Shown here: positions 25,787-33,683 of the stretch, in pieces
Position numbering within the stretch: the stretch's first letter is position 1
Layout: each line of letters begins with the position of its first letter
Source of the DNA: Marivivens sp. LCG002
GTDB lineage: Bacteria > Pseudomonadota > Alphaproteobacteria > Rhodobacterales > Rhodobacteraceae
NCBI RefSeq assembly: GCF_030264275.1
Contig: NZ_CP127165.1
Location: 2,220,001 to 2,284,000, forward strand
Direction of reading: 5' to 3'
Length of the DNA stretch: 64,000 nt
The notes under the pieces: model-generated
Told to the model about the DNA's origin: nothing
The model's database searches: none
What the model saw: only the letters and a program-made list of their open reading frames with translations
Position numbers and translations under genes: made by a program

Positions 25787-26068
25787 TTAGCGCAGGACAG
25801 GCGGCCTGATCGGTAGCTCGCCCGTGCGCTGAATAACGCAGGTTTCATAGACGGCCATCGGGTCGCGACCAGACAGAAAATCGCTGGTGACTTCGATGCG
25901 GCCGCCGACGAAAGTCCCTGTCTCGGAGTTTGCTCCGATCGAGATTTCACCGGAAGGGCCTTGGGCTCCGCGTGCACGTTCTTCGCAAAAATCCGCCGCC
26001 TGTTCAGGCGTCATCTGGGAGCTGCACGCTCCCAGAAGGATGAGCAAAGAAAACGCGACCCGCTTCAT
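25787..26068 (-). CDS. Small lipoprotein inside the sdh operon (after sdhA)
   Basis: 93 residues. The signal sequence ends LLGACSS, with the lipobox Cys at about residue 15. The mature part contains MTPEQAADFCEERAR and VYETCVIQRTGEL, with two cysteines that could pair. The start overlaps the sdhA stop by one base, so it is co-translated with sdhA. I do not recognise a family. Its position inside a respiratory-complex operon suggests an envelope or complex-associated role (inference only). Confidence 0.68.
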   Translation of the reverse strand: MKRVAFSLLILLGACSSQMTPEQAADFCEERARGAQGPSGEISIGANSETGTFVGGRIEVTSDFLSGRDPMAVYETCVIQRTGELPIRPPVLR

Positions 26069-27873
26069 CAGAACGTCCGGGCCTTGGGCGCGATCGTCTT
26101 GAGGCTGATCCCGCCCTCTGCTTCGGTGGTCAGAGGATCGGTGATCACGGGACGATAGCTCAGCGCAACCTTGTTGCCATCGACGCGGCTGATCGTGTGG
26201 ACACGCCAGTTTTCGTCGTCGCGGTTGGCATAATCCTCGTGCGCGTGGGCACCGCGAGATTCCTTGCGGGCTTCTGCGCCGACGATGGTCGCCAGTGCGT
26301 TCGGCATCAGGTTGGTCAGCTCGAGCGTTTCCATAAGGTCCGAGTTCCAGACGAGGCTGCGGTCGGTGACCTTGAGATCATCGAGCTTGCCCGCAACTGC
26401 GGTCATCTTCTCGACACCCTCTTTGAGCGTCTTGTCGGTGCGGAACACGGCGGCGTCAGCCTGCATGGTGCGCTGCATCTCGAGACGAAGCTCGGCGGTT
26501 GCAACGTTGCCGTTTGCGTGGCGCAGACCGTCGAAACGATCAAAGGCCTTGTCGATGGACGCTTTGTTCAGGTTCGGGTTGGCGGAGTTCGGATCGACAA
26601 CCTTGCCTGCACGGATCGCAGCGGCGCGGCCAAAGACCACGAGGTCGATCAGTGAGTTTGAGCCGAGACGGTTTGCACCGTGAACAGACGCACAGCCCGC
26701 TTCGCCAACGGCCATAAGGCCGGGAACAACTGCGTTCGGGTTGTCTGCGGTCGGGTTCAGAACCTCGCCGTAATAGTTGGTCGGAATACCGCCCATGTTG
26801 TAGTGAACCGTCGGCAGAACCGGGATCGGCTCTTTGGTCACGTCGACGCCTGCGAAGATCTTGGCGCTTTCCGAAATACCGGGGAGGCGTTCGGCAAGGG
26901 CTTCTTTGGGCAGGTGGTTCAGGTTGAGGTGGATGTGGTCGCCATTGGCGCCCACACCGCGACCCTCGCGGATTTCCATGGTCATACAGCGGGACACATA
27001 GTCACGCGGTGCGAGGTCTTTGTAGTTCGGAGCGTAACGCTCCATGAAACGCTCGCCTTCGGAGTTGGTCAGATAACCACCCTCGCCGCGCGCGCCTTCG
27101 GTGATCAGACAGCCCGAGCCATAGATGCCGGTCGGGTGGAACTGAACGAATTCCATGTCCTGCAGCGGCAGACCTGCGCGGGCCACCATACCGCCACCGT
27201 CACCGGTGCAGGTGTGGGCCGAGGTTGCCGAGAAATACGCACGGCCATAGCCGCCCGTCGCAAGAACAACCATCTTGGCGTTGAAGACATGCATCGTGCC
27301 GTCGTCGAGCTTCCAGCAGACAACGCCGGTGCACTCGCCTTCGTCGGACATGACGAGGTCGATGGCAAAGTATTCGATATAGAACTCGGCCTGCTGCTTG
27401 AGCGACTGGCCGTAAAGCGTATGGAGGATCGCGTGACCTGTGCGGTCAGCCGCAGCGCAGGTGCGCTGAACGGGCGGGCCTTCACCGAACTCGGTGGTGT
27501 GGCCGCCGAACGGACGCTGATAGATCTTGCCTTCCTCGGTGCGCGAGAAAGGCACGCCATAGTGCTCCAGCTCGTAAACGGCCTTAGGAGCCTCACGGGC
27601 GAGGTATTCCATCGCGTCGGTGTCGCCAAGCCAGTCCGACCCTTTGACGGTGTCGTACATGTGCCACTGCCAGCTGTCAGGGCCCATGTTGCCGAGCGAT
27701 GCGGCGATACCGCCCTGTGCTGCAACCGTGTGCGAGCGGGTCGGGAAAACCTTGGTGATACAAGCGGTGCGGAGCCCCTGCTCGGCCATCCCGAGTGTCG
27801 CGCGAAGACCCGCGCCACCGGCGCCGACGACGACGACGTCGTATTCATGTGTTTCGTATTGATAAGCTGCCAT
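26068..27873 (-). CDS. sdhA: Succinate dehydrogenase flavoprotein subunit
   Basis: 601 residues, full length. FAD-binding GAGGAGL occurs at about residues 17-23. The covalent-FAD histidine is His48 in [11 protein letters not shown]. The active-site regions [20 protein letters not shown] and [20 protein letters not shown] are present. It oxidises succinate to fumarate in the TCA cycle and respiratory complex II. It follows sdhD by 12 bp. Confidence 0.98.
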   Translation of the reverse strand: MAAYQYETHEYDVVVVGAGGAGLRATLGMAEQGLRTACITKVFPTRSHTVAAQGGIAASLGNMGPDSWQWHMYDTVKGSDWLGDTDAMEYLAREAPKAVYELEHYGVPFSRTEEGKIYQRPFGGHTTEFGEGPPVQRTCAAADRTGHAILHTLYGQSLKQQAEFYIEYFAIDLVMSDEGECTGVVCWKLDDGTMHVFNAKMVVLATGGYGRAYFSATSAHTCTGDGGGMVARAGLPLQDMEFVQFHPTGIYGSGCLITEGARGEGGYLTNSEGERFMERYAPNYKDLAPRDYVSRCMTMEIREGRGVGANGDHIHLNLNHLPKEALAERLPGISESAKIFAGVDVTKEPIPVLPTVHYNMGGIPTNYYGEVLNPTADNPNAVVPGLMAVGEAGCASVHGANRLGSNSLIDLVVFGRAAAIRAGKVVDPNSANPNLNKASIDKAFDRFDGLRHANGNVATAELRLEMQRTMQADAAVFRTDKTLKEGVEKMTAVAGKLDDLKVTDRSLVWNSDLMETLELTNLMPNALATIVGAEARKESRGAHAHEDYANRDDENWRVHTISRVDGNKVALSYRPVITDPLTTEAEGGISLKTIAPKARTF

Positions 27874-27885
27874 CGGTCTTTTTCC

Positions 27886-28257
27886 TTACAGAGCCAACTT
27901 TGCCAGCGCAAAGAGACCCGTTGCGGCGAGGCCATATGTAAAAGCGGTCATGAACATGATCGCCGCCTTGAGCTGCGAGCCACGCAGATAGTCCTGCGCC
28001 ATCATTTCAAAACCACGGTTAAAGTGCTTGAGACCGAAAATCAGAACAAGCGCGGTCACGATCGCGGGGATCGGATGCGAGAAGGTTTCGGTCACAGTGG
28101 CATAGTCGCTCCCGAGCGCTTTGCCGAAGATATAGAGAAAGGTCGGGACAATGAGAGCAAGGCCGACGGCGCTTACCTGCATGGACCAATGATGCTCGGT
28201 GCCGGTGTGCGAGGCACCCTTGCCTTCGGCGCGCTTTCGGGCGGTCAGATAACGCAT
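27886..28257 (-). CDS. sdhD: Succinate dehydrogenase membrane anchor subunit SdhD
   Basis: 123 residues with three membrane segments (about 28-48, 57-77 and 95-118). The N-terminal HTGTEHHWSMQVSAVGLAL motif is typical of alphaproteobacterial SdhD and lies near the quinone/heme site. Together with SdhC it anchors complex II and binds ubiquinone. It is located between sdhC (10 bp) and sdhA (12 bp) in the same operon. Confidence 0.93.
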   Translation of the reverse strand: MRYLTARKRAEGKGASHTGTEHHWSMQVSAVGLALIVPTFLYIFGKALGSDYATVTETFSHPIPAIVTALVLIFGLKHFNRGFEMMAQDYLRGSQLKAAIMFMTAFTYGLAATGLFALAKLAL

Positions 28258-28267
28258 TCTATCCCCC

Positions 28268-28654
28268 TCAGATGACGATGATGGTAAGAACGGTCAGAAC
28301 GACCGAACCAATGAGACAGGCCCAGCCGAGCTTTTCGGCGGTGGGAATATCCATTCCCTTGCCTGCATCATAGTAGAGGTGACGCAAACCGGCGAGGAAG
28401 TGATACCAAACACCCAAGAGCGAAAGGGTCATAACGATATCGCCGATCCAGCTCGTCAGGATGCCGTTGGCCAGATCGAAGTAGGCCTCGCTCGTCGCAG
28501 CGGCAATGAGCCACCAAACGACAAGAAACGTCGAGACGATCAAAGCGTTGCCCGTGACACGCGTCAGGATCGACGTCAGCATCGGGATATGCCAGCGATA
28601 AATTTGCAGGTGGGGCGAAAGCGGACGTTGGACGCCCTTCGAGTTTTCAGCCAT
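28268..28654 (-). CDS. sdhC: Succinate dehydrogenase cytochrome b556 subunit SdhC
   Basis: 128 residues with three membrane segments. Signature regions are RPLSPHLQIYRWHIPMLTSI, with the SPHLxIY and S-x-x-x-R quinone-site residues, and HFLAGLRHLYYD, with the heme-ligand His. I chose the ATG before AENSKGVQRPLSPH; the frame extends upstream, but that part is Arg-rich and unlike SdhC. It is first in the sdh operon, which is controlled by the tandem TGTGATCACA sites 145-175 bp upstream. Confidence 0.93.
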   Translation of the reverse strand: MAENSKGVQRPLSPHLQIYRWHIPMLTSILTRVTGNALIVSTFLVVWWLIAAATSEAYFDLANGILTSWIGDIVMTLSLLGVWYHFLAGLRHLYYDAGKGMDIPTAEKLGWACLIGSVVLTVLTIIVI

Positions 28655-28798
28655 TTTAGTCCCCTTGTTCGTGGAGCCGCGCTCGCGCAGGCGCGCTCGG
28701 GCCATCGCAATTCTTCTGACGTATTATTACGGCTATGTCACGCTTTGGAATAAGTTTGAGGCGGCAAAAAACGCCTCTTTAGCGTTAACATCGTCCTT

Positions 28799-28829
28799 TG
28801 TGATCACAGCTTTTATTGCCGTGATCACA
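28799..28829. promoter_or_regulatory. Tandem TGTGATCACA operators upstream of sdhC
   Basis: TGTGATCACA at 28799-28808 and CGTGATCACA at 28820-28829 have centres 21 bp apart, two helical turns. Read towards sdhC the order is ATTTTGTGATCAC, 12 nt containing AAAA, then TGTGATCACAAA. This is nearly the same arrangement as upstream of sucC. Likely target of the GntR/FCD regulator at 57.3-57.9 kb (inference). Confidence 0.7.
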
Positions 28830-28924
28830 AAATGTTATATGACTTTTTTACTCAGGTTAATCTCGTGCTCAAAGTGAGAAACATGCCGTGAATCAGCCCG
28901 TCTCCCTTTGATTTCGAGAGCACC

Positions 28925-29956
28925 TCAAAGGGGCATAACGGCCCAGTAATCCAGATCGAGAAGAACCTCGGGAAGATATTTGCCGTCCTCGCCCCGAAGA
29001 TCACCCGCCTTGCCGCCTTTGGTCGCAACGAGGCGAAGGCGGATTGCACCGACACCTGGAACATCGGTCTCTGCCTTGTCCAGAACCTCGGACCAAGCAC
29101 GGATCGTATCACCCGCAAAACAGGGGTTCGCATGTGCACCGCCATTGAGGCCGACGATCATCTGGGCATTGGCCAAACCGTTGAACGACAGCGCGCGCGC
29201 CATCGAAATAACGTGGCCACCGTAAATAAGCCGCTTGCCGTCCTCGCGGTGGGTGGCGTCGAAATGCACCTTGGCCGTGTTCTGCCATAGGCGGGTGGCC
29301 AGCATATGCTCGGCCTCTTCGACAGTGACCCCATCAACGTGATCGATGATCTCGCCGATCTCGTAATCCCCCCAACGATGCGGTTCCCCCGCAAGTTCGA
29401 AGTCGTAATCCGAGAAATCGAGCTCCTGCGGAATAGCCAATGCCTCGACAGGAAGGACGGCGTGCAGATCTGGCACAACCGTTTCAGGCGCAGGGGCCTC
29501 AAGGTTGCCCTTTCGGACCATCACCCAGCGGACATATTCCAGCACGATGTCATCATTCTGGTTGAACCCGCGTGTGTGCACATAGACCACACCCGACTTT
29601 CCGTTCGAGTTCTGCTTGAGCCCGATCACCTGGCTCTCTGCGCGCAGGGTATCCCCGGGATAGACAGGCTGAAGCCAGCGCCCTTCGGCATAGCCGAGGT
29701 TGGCGACCGCATTGAGCGAAATATCCGGAACCGTTTTGCCAAAGACCACATGGAACGCGATGAGATCATCGATCGGTGATCCCTCGAACCCGCAGGACGC
29801 TGCAAAAGCATCCGACGAGTAAAGCGCGCCGCGCGCGGGATAAAGCGCATGGTATAGCGCCCGCTCACCCTCTGCGATGGTGCGGGGAACAGCGTGACGG
29901 ATCACCTGTCCAAGTTCATAATCTTCGAAAAAACGGCCCGGATTGGTTTTGGTCAT
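28925..29956 (-). CDS. mch: Mesaconyl-CoA (2-methylfumaryl-CoA) hydratase
   Basis: 343-residue double hotdog MaoC-like hydratase. It interconverts mesaconyl-C1-CoA and beta-methylmalyl-CoA in the ethylmalonyl-CoA pathway. Two hotdog halves are visible: FFEDYELGQVIRHAVPRTI near residue 10 and GDYEIGEIIDHVDGVTVEEA near residue 197. A FDATHREDGKRLIYGGHVIS stretch (key residues D, H, GGH) occurs in the second half. Length and the N-terminal motif match Mch rather than generic MaoC. It is the last gene of the mcl2-nnrU-DUF1737-mch operon and overlaps the DUF1737 gene by 4 bp. Confidence 0.93.
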   Translation of the reverse strand: MTKTNPGRFFEDYELGQVIRHAVPRTIAEGERALYHALYPARGALYSSDAFAASCGFEGSPIDDLIAFHVVFGKTVPDISLNAVANLGYAEGRWLQPVYPGDTLRAESQVIGLKQNSNGKSGVVYVHTRGFNQNDDIVLEYVRWVMVRKGNLEAPAPETVVPDLHAVLPVEALAIPQELDFSDYDFELAGEPHRWGDYEIGEIIDHVDGVTVEEAEHMLATRLWQNTAKVHFDATHREDGKRLIYGGHVISMARALSFNGLANAQMIVGLNGGAHANPCFAGDTIRAWSEVLDKAETDVPGVGAIRLRLVATKGGKAGDLRGEDGKYLPEVLLDLDYWAVMPL

Positions 29957-30156
29957 AGTTGTCCTAGTTTAACGTCTGGAGAGTAATCCCCCTCGACCTC
30001 TTTGACGACGGCCTGACCACAGCGCATCACACCGCGTGCGGCGTCAAAGGCATAGGACGGTTGACCGTGAAGCGACCACCCTTTGGACAGAGCTTCGGTC
30101 ACTTTGTGACAAAAGGCCGAGGTGTCGTCCTCGGTGAGAAATCGATAGGCAAGCAT
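29953..30156 (-). CDS. DUF1737 protein
   Basis: 67-residue soluble protein, MLAYRFLTEDDTSAFCHKVT at its start, then EALSKGWSLHGQPSYAFDAA. This is the DUF1737 pattern (YxxL..dD...F...V...L..GW...G.P). The function is unknown. It sits one base after the nnrU stop and overlaps mch by 4 bp, so it is co-translated with both. I chose the start at MLAYRF; an in-frame ATG four codons upstream would overlap nnrU. Confidence 0.8.
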   Translation of the reverse strand: MLAYRFLTEDDTSAFCHKVTEALSKGWSLHGQPSYAFDAARGVMRCGQAVVKEVEGDYSPDVKLGQL

Positions 30157-30157
30157 G

Positions 30158-30709
30158 TCAGGCTCCAAACGGGTTCAATCCAAGAAGGATGTGGATAAAG
30201 CCGATGGCTCCGGTCACAAGAACCGCGCCGACCGCGGCGCCGATCTCTTTACCAACGGGCGCCTTGGCAGGGGCGGTCCAGCTCGGCTCTCGCATGTTGA
30301 TGAGAACCATCGTGAGAATAGCCCAGCTTGCGAGGCCGCCAAAAAGGACGATGGACATCCAATCGCCACGCACCAAAAGATGCCCGACAGCCCAGATGAC
30401 CGCCGCCATAAGAAGCGGATGGCGCAATTTACGCGCAAGAGCGGTTTTCATTCCCGAGGCGGCGGCGAAATAGACAGCGACCAGAACCAGAAGGTTGTTG
30501 GCGTGCTTCCCCCAGCTCGGCGGGGTATAGGCCAATTCCGAGGTCGAACTGTCGTAGCCGACCACCATGAGTGCGATACCCGCAAAGCTTGCGGCGGTGA
30601 CCATGCCTTTTGCGGCACCGTCGGACATGCCCGCACGATGCGCAGGCGCGATACGTTTATAAAGATGGGGCACACTCCAAAGGAGAAGGCCTAGGATAAG
30701 AAATGTCAT
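30158..30709 (-). CDS. NnrU-family membrane protein
   Basis: 183 residues with about six membrane segments. The N-terminus, FLILGLLLWSVPHLYKRIAP, is the NnrU/MRP-type start, and AGMSDGAAKGMVTAASFAGI also fits. A histidine occurs in HPLLMAAVIWAVGHLLVRGD. Family members are named from denitrification clusters and related to isoprenylcysteine methyltransferase-like folds. No denitrification genes occur here; instead it lies between mcl2 (4-bp overlap) and mch. Its role in this operon is unknown. Confidence 0.85.
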   Translation of the reverse strand: MTFLILGLLLWSVPHLYKRIAPAHRAGMSDGAAKGMVTAASFAGIALMVVGYDSSTSELAYTPPSWGKHANNLLVLVAVYFAAASGMKTALARKLRHPLLMAAVIWAVGHLLVRGDWMSIVLFGGLASWAILTMVLINMREPSWTAPAKAPVGKEIGAAVGAVLVTGAIGFIHILLGLNPFGA

Positions 30710-31557
30710 TGTGATTCCAACTCGGCAATTGCTGCAGCTTTCGCCAGCGTTGCCCGAGCGGTCACAATATGCAAGTTCTCAACGATGCGGCCATCCAGAA
30801 CAGCGACGCCTTGGCCGTTCTTTTCGGCTTCTTCAAAAGCAGCGATCTGACGCTGTGCAAGGTCGATCTCGGCCTCGGACGGACCAAAGGCGCGGTTGGT
30901 GATTTCGACCTGGGCAGGATGGATGAGTGTTTTGCCGTCAAAGCCCATATCGCGGCCCTGCTCGCATTCGGCCGCAAGGCCCTCATCGTCTTTGAAGGCG
31001 TTATATACGCCGTCCAAAGCGATTTTCCCGTAAGCGCGCGCCGCAAGAAGACAAGCTTCGAGCGCATAAAGAAGCGGCTCGCGGCGCTCGGACTTGCGGG
31101 TATTGAGATCCTTGGCAAGATCATTGGTGCCCAGAACGAACCCTTCGAGCCTGGGGTGCGCGGCGATCGAGGCCGCATTGATGACACCAAGCGGTGTTTC
31201 CATCATCGCCCAGATCGGAAGATCGCCGGTGATCGCGGCAAGCGCGTCTATATCTGCGGCCGAATTCACCTTGGGGAGCAACACGGCATCAGCCGCCATA
31301 TCACGCACAGCCTCGGCATCTGCGCGGCCCCATTCCGTGTCGAGCCCATTGATACGCACGATCTTATAGCGGGGCCCATAACCTCCTTCGGCCAAAGCGG
31401 CCTTGAGTGTCGCGCGGGCGTTCACCTTTTCATCGGGTGCAACAGCGTCTTCGAGATCGAAGAGGATCGCATCCACAGCAAGGCTGCGGGCCTTGTCCAA
31501 CGCGCGATCTTTCGAGCCAGGGATATAGAGAGCTGATCGGAACGGACGCTGGGTCAT
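30706..31557 (-). CDS. mcl2: (3S)-Malyl-CoA thioesterase (Mcl2-type CitE-like protein)
   Basis: 283-residue HpcH/HpaI/CitE-fold TIM barrel. Motifs are RSALYIPGSKDRALDKA, DAILFDLEDAV (metal-binding E/D), VRINGLDTEWG, AMMETPLGVINA, LGTNDLAKDL and GKTLIHPAQV. Length and association with mch match Mcl2 of Rhodobacter sphaeroides, which hydrolyses malyl-CoA to malate. The lyase Mcl1 is longer (about 318). A malyl-CoA lyase role remains possible. It is first in the mch operon, with a palindromic element 67-85 bp upstream. Confidence 0.87.
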   Translation of the reverse strand: MTQRPFRSALYIPGSKDRALDKARSLAVDAILFDLEDAVAPDEKVNARATLKAALAEGGYGPRYKIVRINGLDTEWGRADAEAVRDMAADAVLLPKVNSAADIDALAAITGDLPIWAMMETPLGVINAASIAAHPRLEGFVLGTNDLAKDLNTRKSERREPLLYALEACLLAARAYGKIALDGVYNAFKDDEGLAAECEQGRDMGFDGKTLIHPAQVEITNRAFGPSEAEIDLAQRQIAAFEEAEKNGQGVAVLDGRIVENLHIVTARATLAKAAAIAELESQ

Positions 31558-31623
31558 TGATTCTTCCTCGCAATAAAGTTGCGCCGAACATGCCCCTATC
31601 TATTGCAATCGTTCAAGGAGAAA

Positions 31624-31642
31624 TTTGCCGCAATGCAGCAAA
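31624..31642. promoter_or_regulatory. Ethylmalonyl-CoA pathway palindromic element, mcl2 copy
   Basis: TTTGCCGCAATGCAGCAAA is a nearly perfect 19-bp palindrome: TTTGC/GCAAA outer arms and GCA/TGC inner arms. It is the best copy of the element also found upstream of ccr and ecm. It lies 67-85 bp before the mcl2 start. The rest of 31558-31719 shows nothing else recognisable. Confidence 0.65.
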
Positions 31643-31719
31643 GGTCGCATATGAAGGCGCACAGCGGCGCCTCCAAGAAGCGGCTCCCGACCGGGATGCA
31701 CCCTGCGGGATAGCCCTCG

Positions 31720-32832
31720 TCAGGCGGTGGTCAGAAGCTCGCTCATGTCCACAACCCGCTTTTCCCTCATAGAAATCTGGGCAGCGATCCCCATCAGCAC
31801 GGCAAGTTTGCCATCCGTCGCGCTGACCTCGGGCGCGCTGCGCTCGCCCCGCACCAGTTCAAGGAATTTCTGATGCTGGTAATAGGTCGAGCCGTTATGG
31901 TCCCCTGCCTCGAGAAGCGTTGGATCGACGGGAATTTCCTGCAAGATCGGACCTTTGGGGTCGCGGGGGCTGATGATCACTTGCGAAACGGGCGGCTCAC
32001 CAAGCTCTTGGGGCCAGAAGCGTCCCGGACCGGGAACCAGCGCCTCGATCTTCCCGCTGGGACCGACGGCGCTTACCTCTTCTTGATAGCGTGAGCCCTC
32101 GGCGAACATACAGAGTTCGAGCATCGCACGCGCACCGTTGTCGAAATCGACGATCACGTAGCCATTATCGAGCATATCGGGTGTTTCACCGTCATAGCTT
32201 TCGTCGAGGTGATTGACGTCCATACCGCCCGAAGCGAGCACGCGCAGAGGCTCGGCGCCCAGAGTAAGACGCATGAGATCGAAGAAGTGGCAGCACTTCT
32301 CGACAAATGTGCCGCCGGCATAGCGATTGAAGCGGTTCCAATTGCCCACCTTCTCGAGGAACGGAAAGCGGTGTTCGCGGATGGTCAGCATTTTGATCCC
32401 GCCCGTCGCCTCTTTGGACGACCGCAAAAACTCGGCGATCGGCGGCATGTAACGATATTCCATCGCGACCCAGATCGGTGCGGGATACGTCTTGATGAGC
32501 GCATCGAGCGTGCTGAGTTGGCTCTGATCGGTAAAAACGGGCTTTTCGACCAAGACAGGCACGGGGCGCTTGGCCGCAATCTGGGCAAGCTGCTCGACAT
32601 GACGGAAATTCGGGCTGGCGATCAGGATACAATCCAGCTCGGGCTCGTCGAGAAGCGCATCGATGCTTTCGACAAACCGCGCATGCGGCGCGAATTCGCC
32701 AGCTGCCTCTCGCATGCCCTGATCCGGCTCGAAGATCACTGTCACCTTTGTATCGGGCAAAAGAGCGATGTTGCGAAGATGCTCTTGGCCCATCATCCCG
32801 CAACCAATGATACCATAGCTCGTACTAGCCAA
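31720..32832 (-). CDS. Gfo/Idh/MocA enzyme, candidate NAD+-dependent sulfoquinovosidase
   Basis: 370 residues from a TTG that follows a perfect AAGGAGG by 5 bp. The Shine-Dalgarno overlaps the stop of the GntR gene. A longer start at 32862 is possible but lacks such a site. Rossmann motif YGIIGCGMMGQEHL opens the protein, and the dyad VLVEKPVF lies at about residues 98-105. A C-terminal Gfo/Idh/MocA domain contains GGTFVEKCCHFFDL. Gfo/Idh/MocA enzymes are oxidoreductases, but one branch (GH188) hydrolyses sulfoquinovosides through NAD+-dependent oxidation-reduction. The cluster lacks a GH31 sulfoquinovosidase, so this role fits. A simple sugar dehydrogenase is the alternative. Confidence 0.72.
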   Translation of the reverse strand: MASTSYGIIGCGMMGQEHLRNIALLPDTKVTVIFEPDQGMREAAGEFAPHARFVESIDALLDEPELDCILIASPNFRHVEQLAQIAAKRPVPVLVEKPVFTDQSQLSTLDALIKTYPAPIWVAMEYRYMPPIAEFLRSSKEATGGIKMLTIREHRFPFLEKVGNWNRFNRYAGGTFVEKCCHFFDLMRLTLGAEPLRVLASGGMDVNHLDESYDGETPDMLDNGYVIVDFDNGARAMLELCMFAEGSRYQEEVSAVGPSGKIEALVPGPGRFWPQELGEPPVSQVIISPRDPKGPILQEIPVDPTLLEAGDHNGSTYYQHQKFLELVRGERSAPEVSATDGKLAVLMGIAAQISMREKRVVDMSELLTTA

Positions 32833-32842
32833 TCCGGCCTCC

Positions 32843-33553
32843 TTATCTGAGTCGCTGCACATAGTGCGCCCGCTCGGGGTCGAACCATGTCCGCGAATAT
32901 TCGACTGATCCTTTTTGCTCGGAGTGGCTCAACCGTTCGATGTAGCCGACGGTCTCGCCAATGGGCTGCCCGAATTCATTCGGGGCCCAGTCCGGAACTT
33001 TGCCGACACGAACGGTGTCCTCGGCGTGAGAGATCCAGAACCCGAGCTGAAGCTTGTAATAGCGGTAGAGCGAATCGGAGAGGGCGAGCGGGTCGATCCG
33101 CCCTGCGTCCCCATCGAGCCATATCTCTTCCACCGCGATCGGAATGCGATTGAGAAACCTCAAGCGACGGATGCGGGTGCCGTGCGAGGCCGTGCCGAAG
33201 ACAGGAAAATCATGCGGTTTTGCCAACTCGTCGAGCGAGAGAACCCGCGCAGTCGGAAGCCCCCCACCCGACCGCAATTCAAGACGGAACATCGAATAGA
33301 TACTGTCCACCGCCGCGCCAGATCGGACATAGTTTCCAGACCCTTGGACGCGATCAAGGAGTCCCTTTTCTTCAAGTATATCCAATGCCTTACGCAGGGT
33401 GCGCACCGTGGTGAAATGCTGTTTTGCAAGCTCGCGTTCGGGCGGAAGACGGCTCCCGTTGGGAAGCCGCCCAGAGGCGATCTCGCGGATAAGCACCTCG
33501 CTTATCTGAACATAAATCGGCAGCGCCGAGGGGCTTTCGCTCTTTTGATACAT
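32843..33553 (-). CDS. GntR-family regulator with UTRA domain
   Basis: 236 residues. The N-terminal winged helix (about 10-75) has YVQISEVLIREIASGRLPNG, then LPPERELAKQHFTTVRTLRK with the typical PxERxLA...V.R.TxRxAL pattern. The C-terminal UTRA ligand domain (about 90-232) includes ARVLSLDELAKP and RIRRLRFLNRIPIAVEEIWL. HutC/UTRA members bind sugars or sugar phosphates. It is divergent from the monooxygenase gene, with TTGATAC half-sites between, one overlapping its own start codon. Probable repressor of the sulfoquinovose cluster (inference). Confidence 0.88.
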   Translation of the reverse strand: MYQKSESPSALPIYVQISEVLIREIASGRLPNGSRLPPERELAKQHFTTVRTLRKALDILEEKGLLDRVQGSGNYVRSGAAVDSIYSMFRLELRSGGGLPTARVLSLDELAKPHDFPVFGTASHGTRIRRLRFLNRIPIAVEEIWLDGDAGRIDPLALSDSLYRYYKLQLGFWISHAEDTVRVGKVPDWAPNEFGQPIGETVGYIERLSHSEQKGSVEYSRTWFDPERAHYVQRLR

Positions 33554-33623
33554 CCGGTCTTTCTCAGTTTATCAAAAAATTGATACACTATTGATCCAGA
33601 TCAAAGACACTGTTATCGATAAC
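33545..33623. promoter_or_regulatory. Divergent operator region of the sulfoquinovose cluster
   Basis: Three related half-sites: TTGATACAT (33545-33553, over the GntR ATG), GTTTATCAA (33567-33575) and TTGATACAC (33580-33588). The last two form an inverted repeat with a 4-A spacer. Two further perfect palindromes follow: TTGATC-CA-GATCAA (33591-33604) and GTTATCGATAAC (33612-33623). All lie between the divergent GntR and monooxygenase genes. Confidence 0.6.
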
Positions 33624-33683
33624 GAAAGTCAAGCGGATTTTCATTCACTATTCCGCTGGACCAACCGCCTAGAGGGAGAGCGC

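Noticed and set aside
26680-28275. 531-codon plus-strand frame opposite sdhA and sdhD
   Set aside because: Antisense shadow of conserved sdh genes; no ribosome site or recognisable domain.
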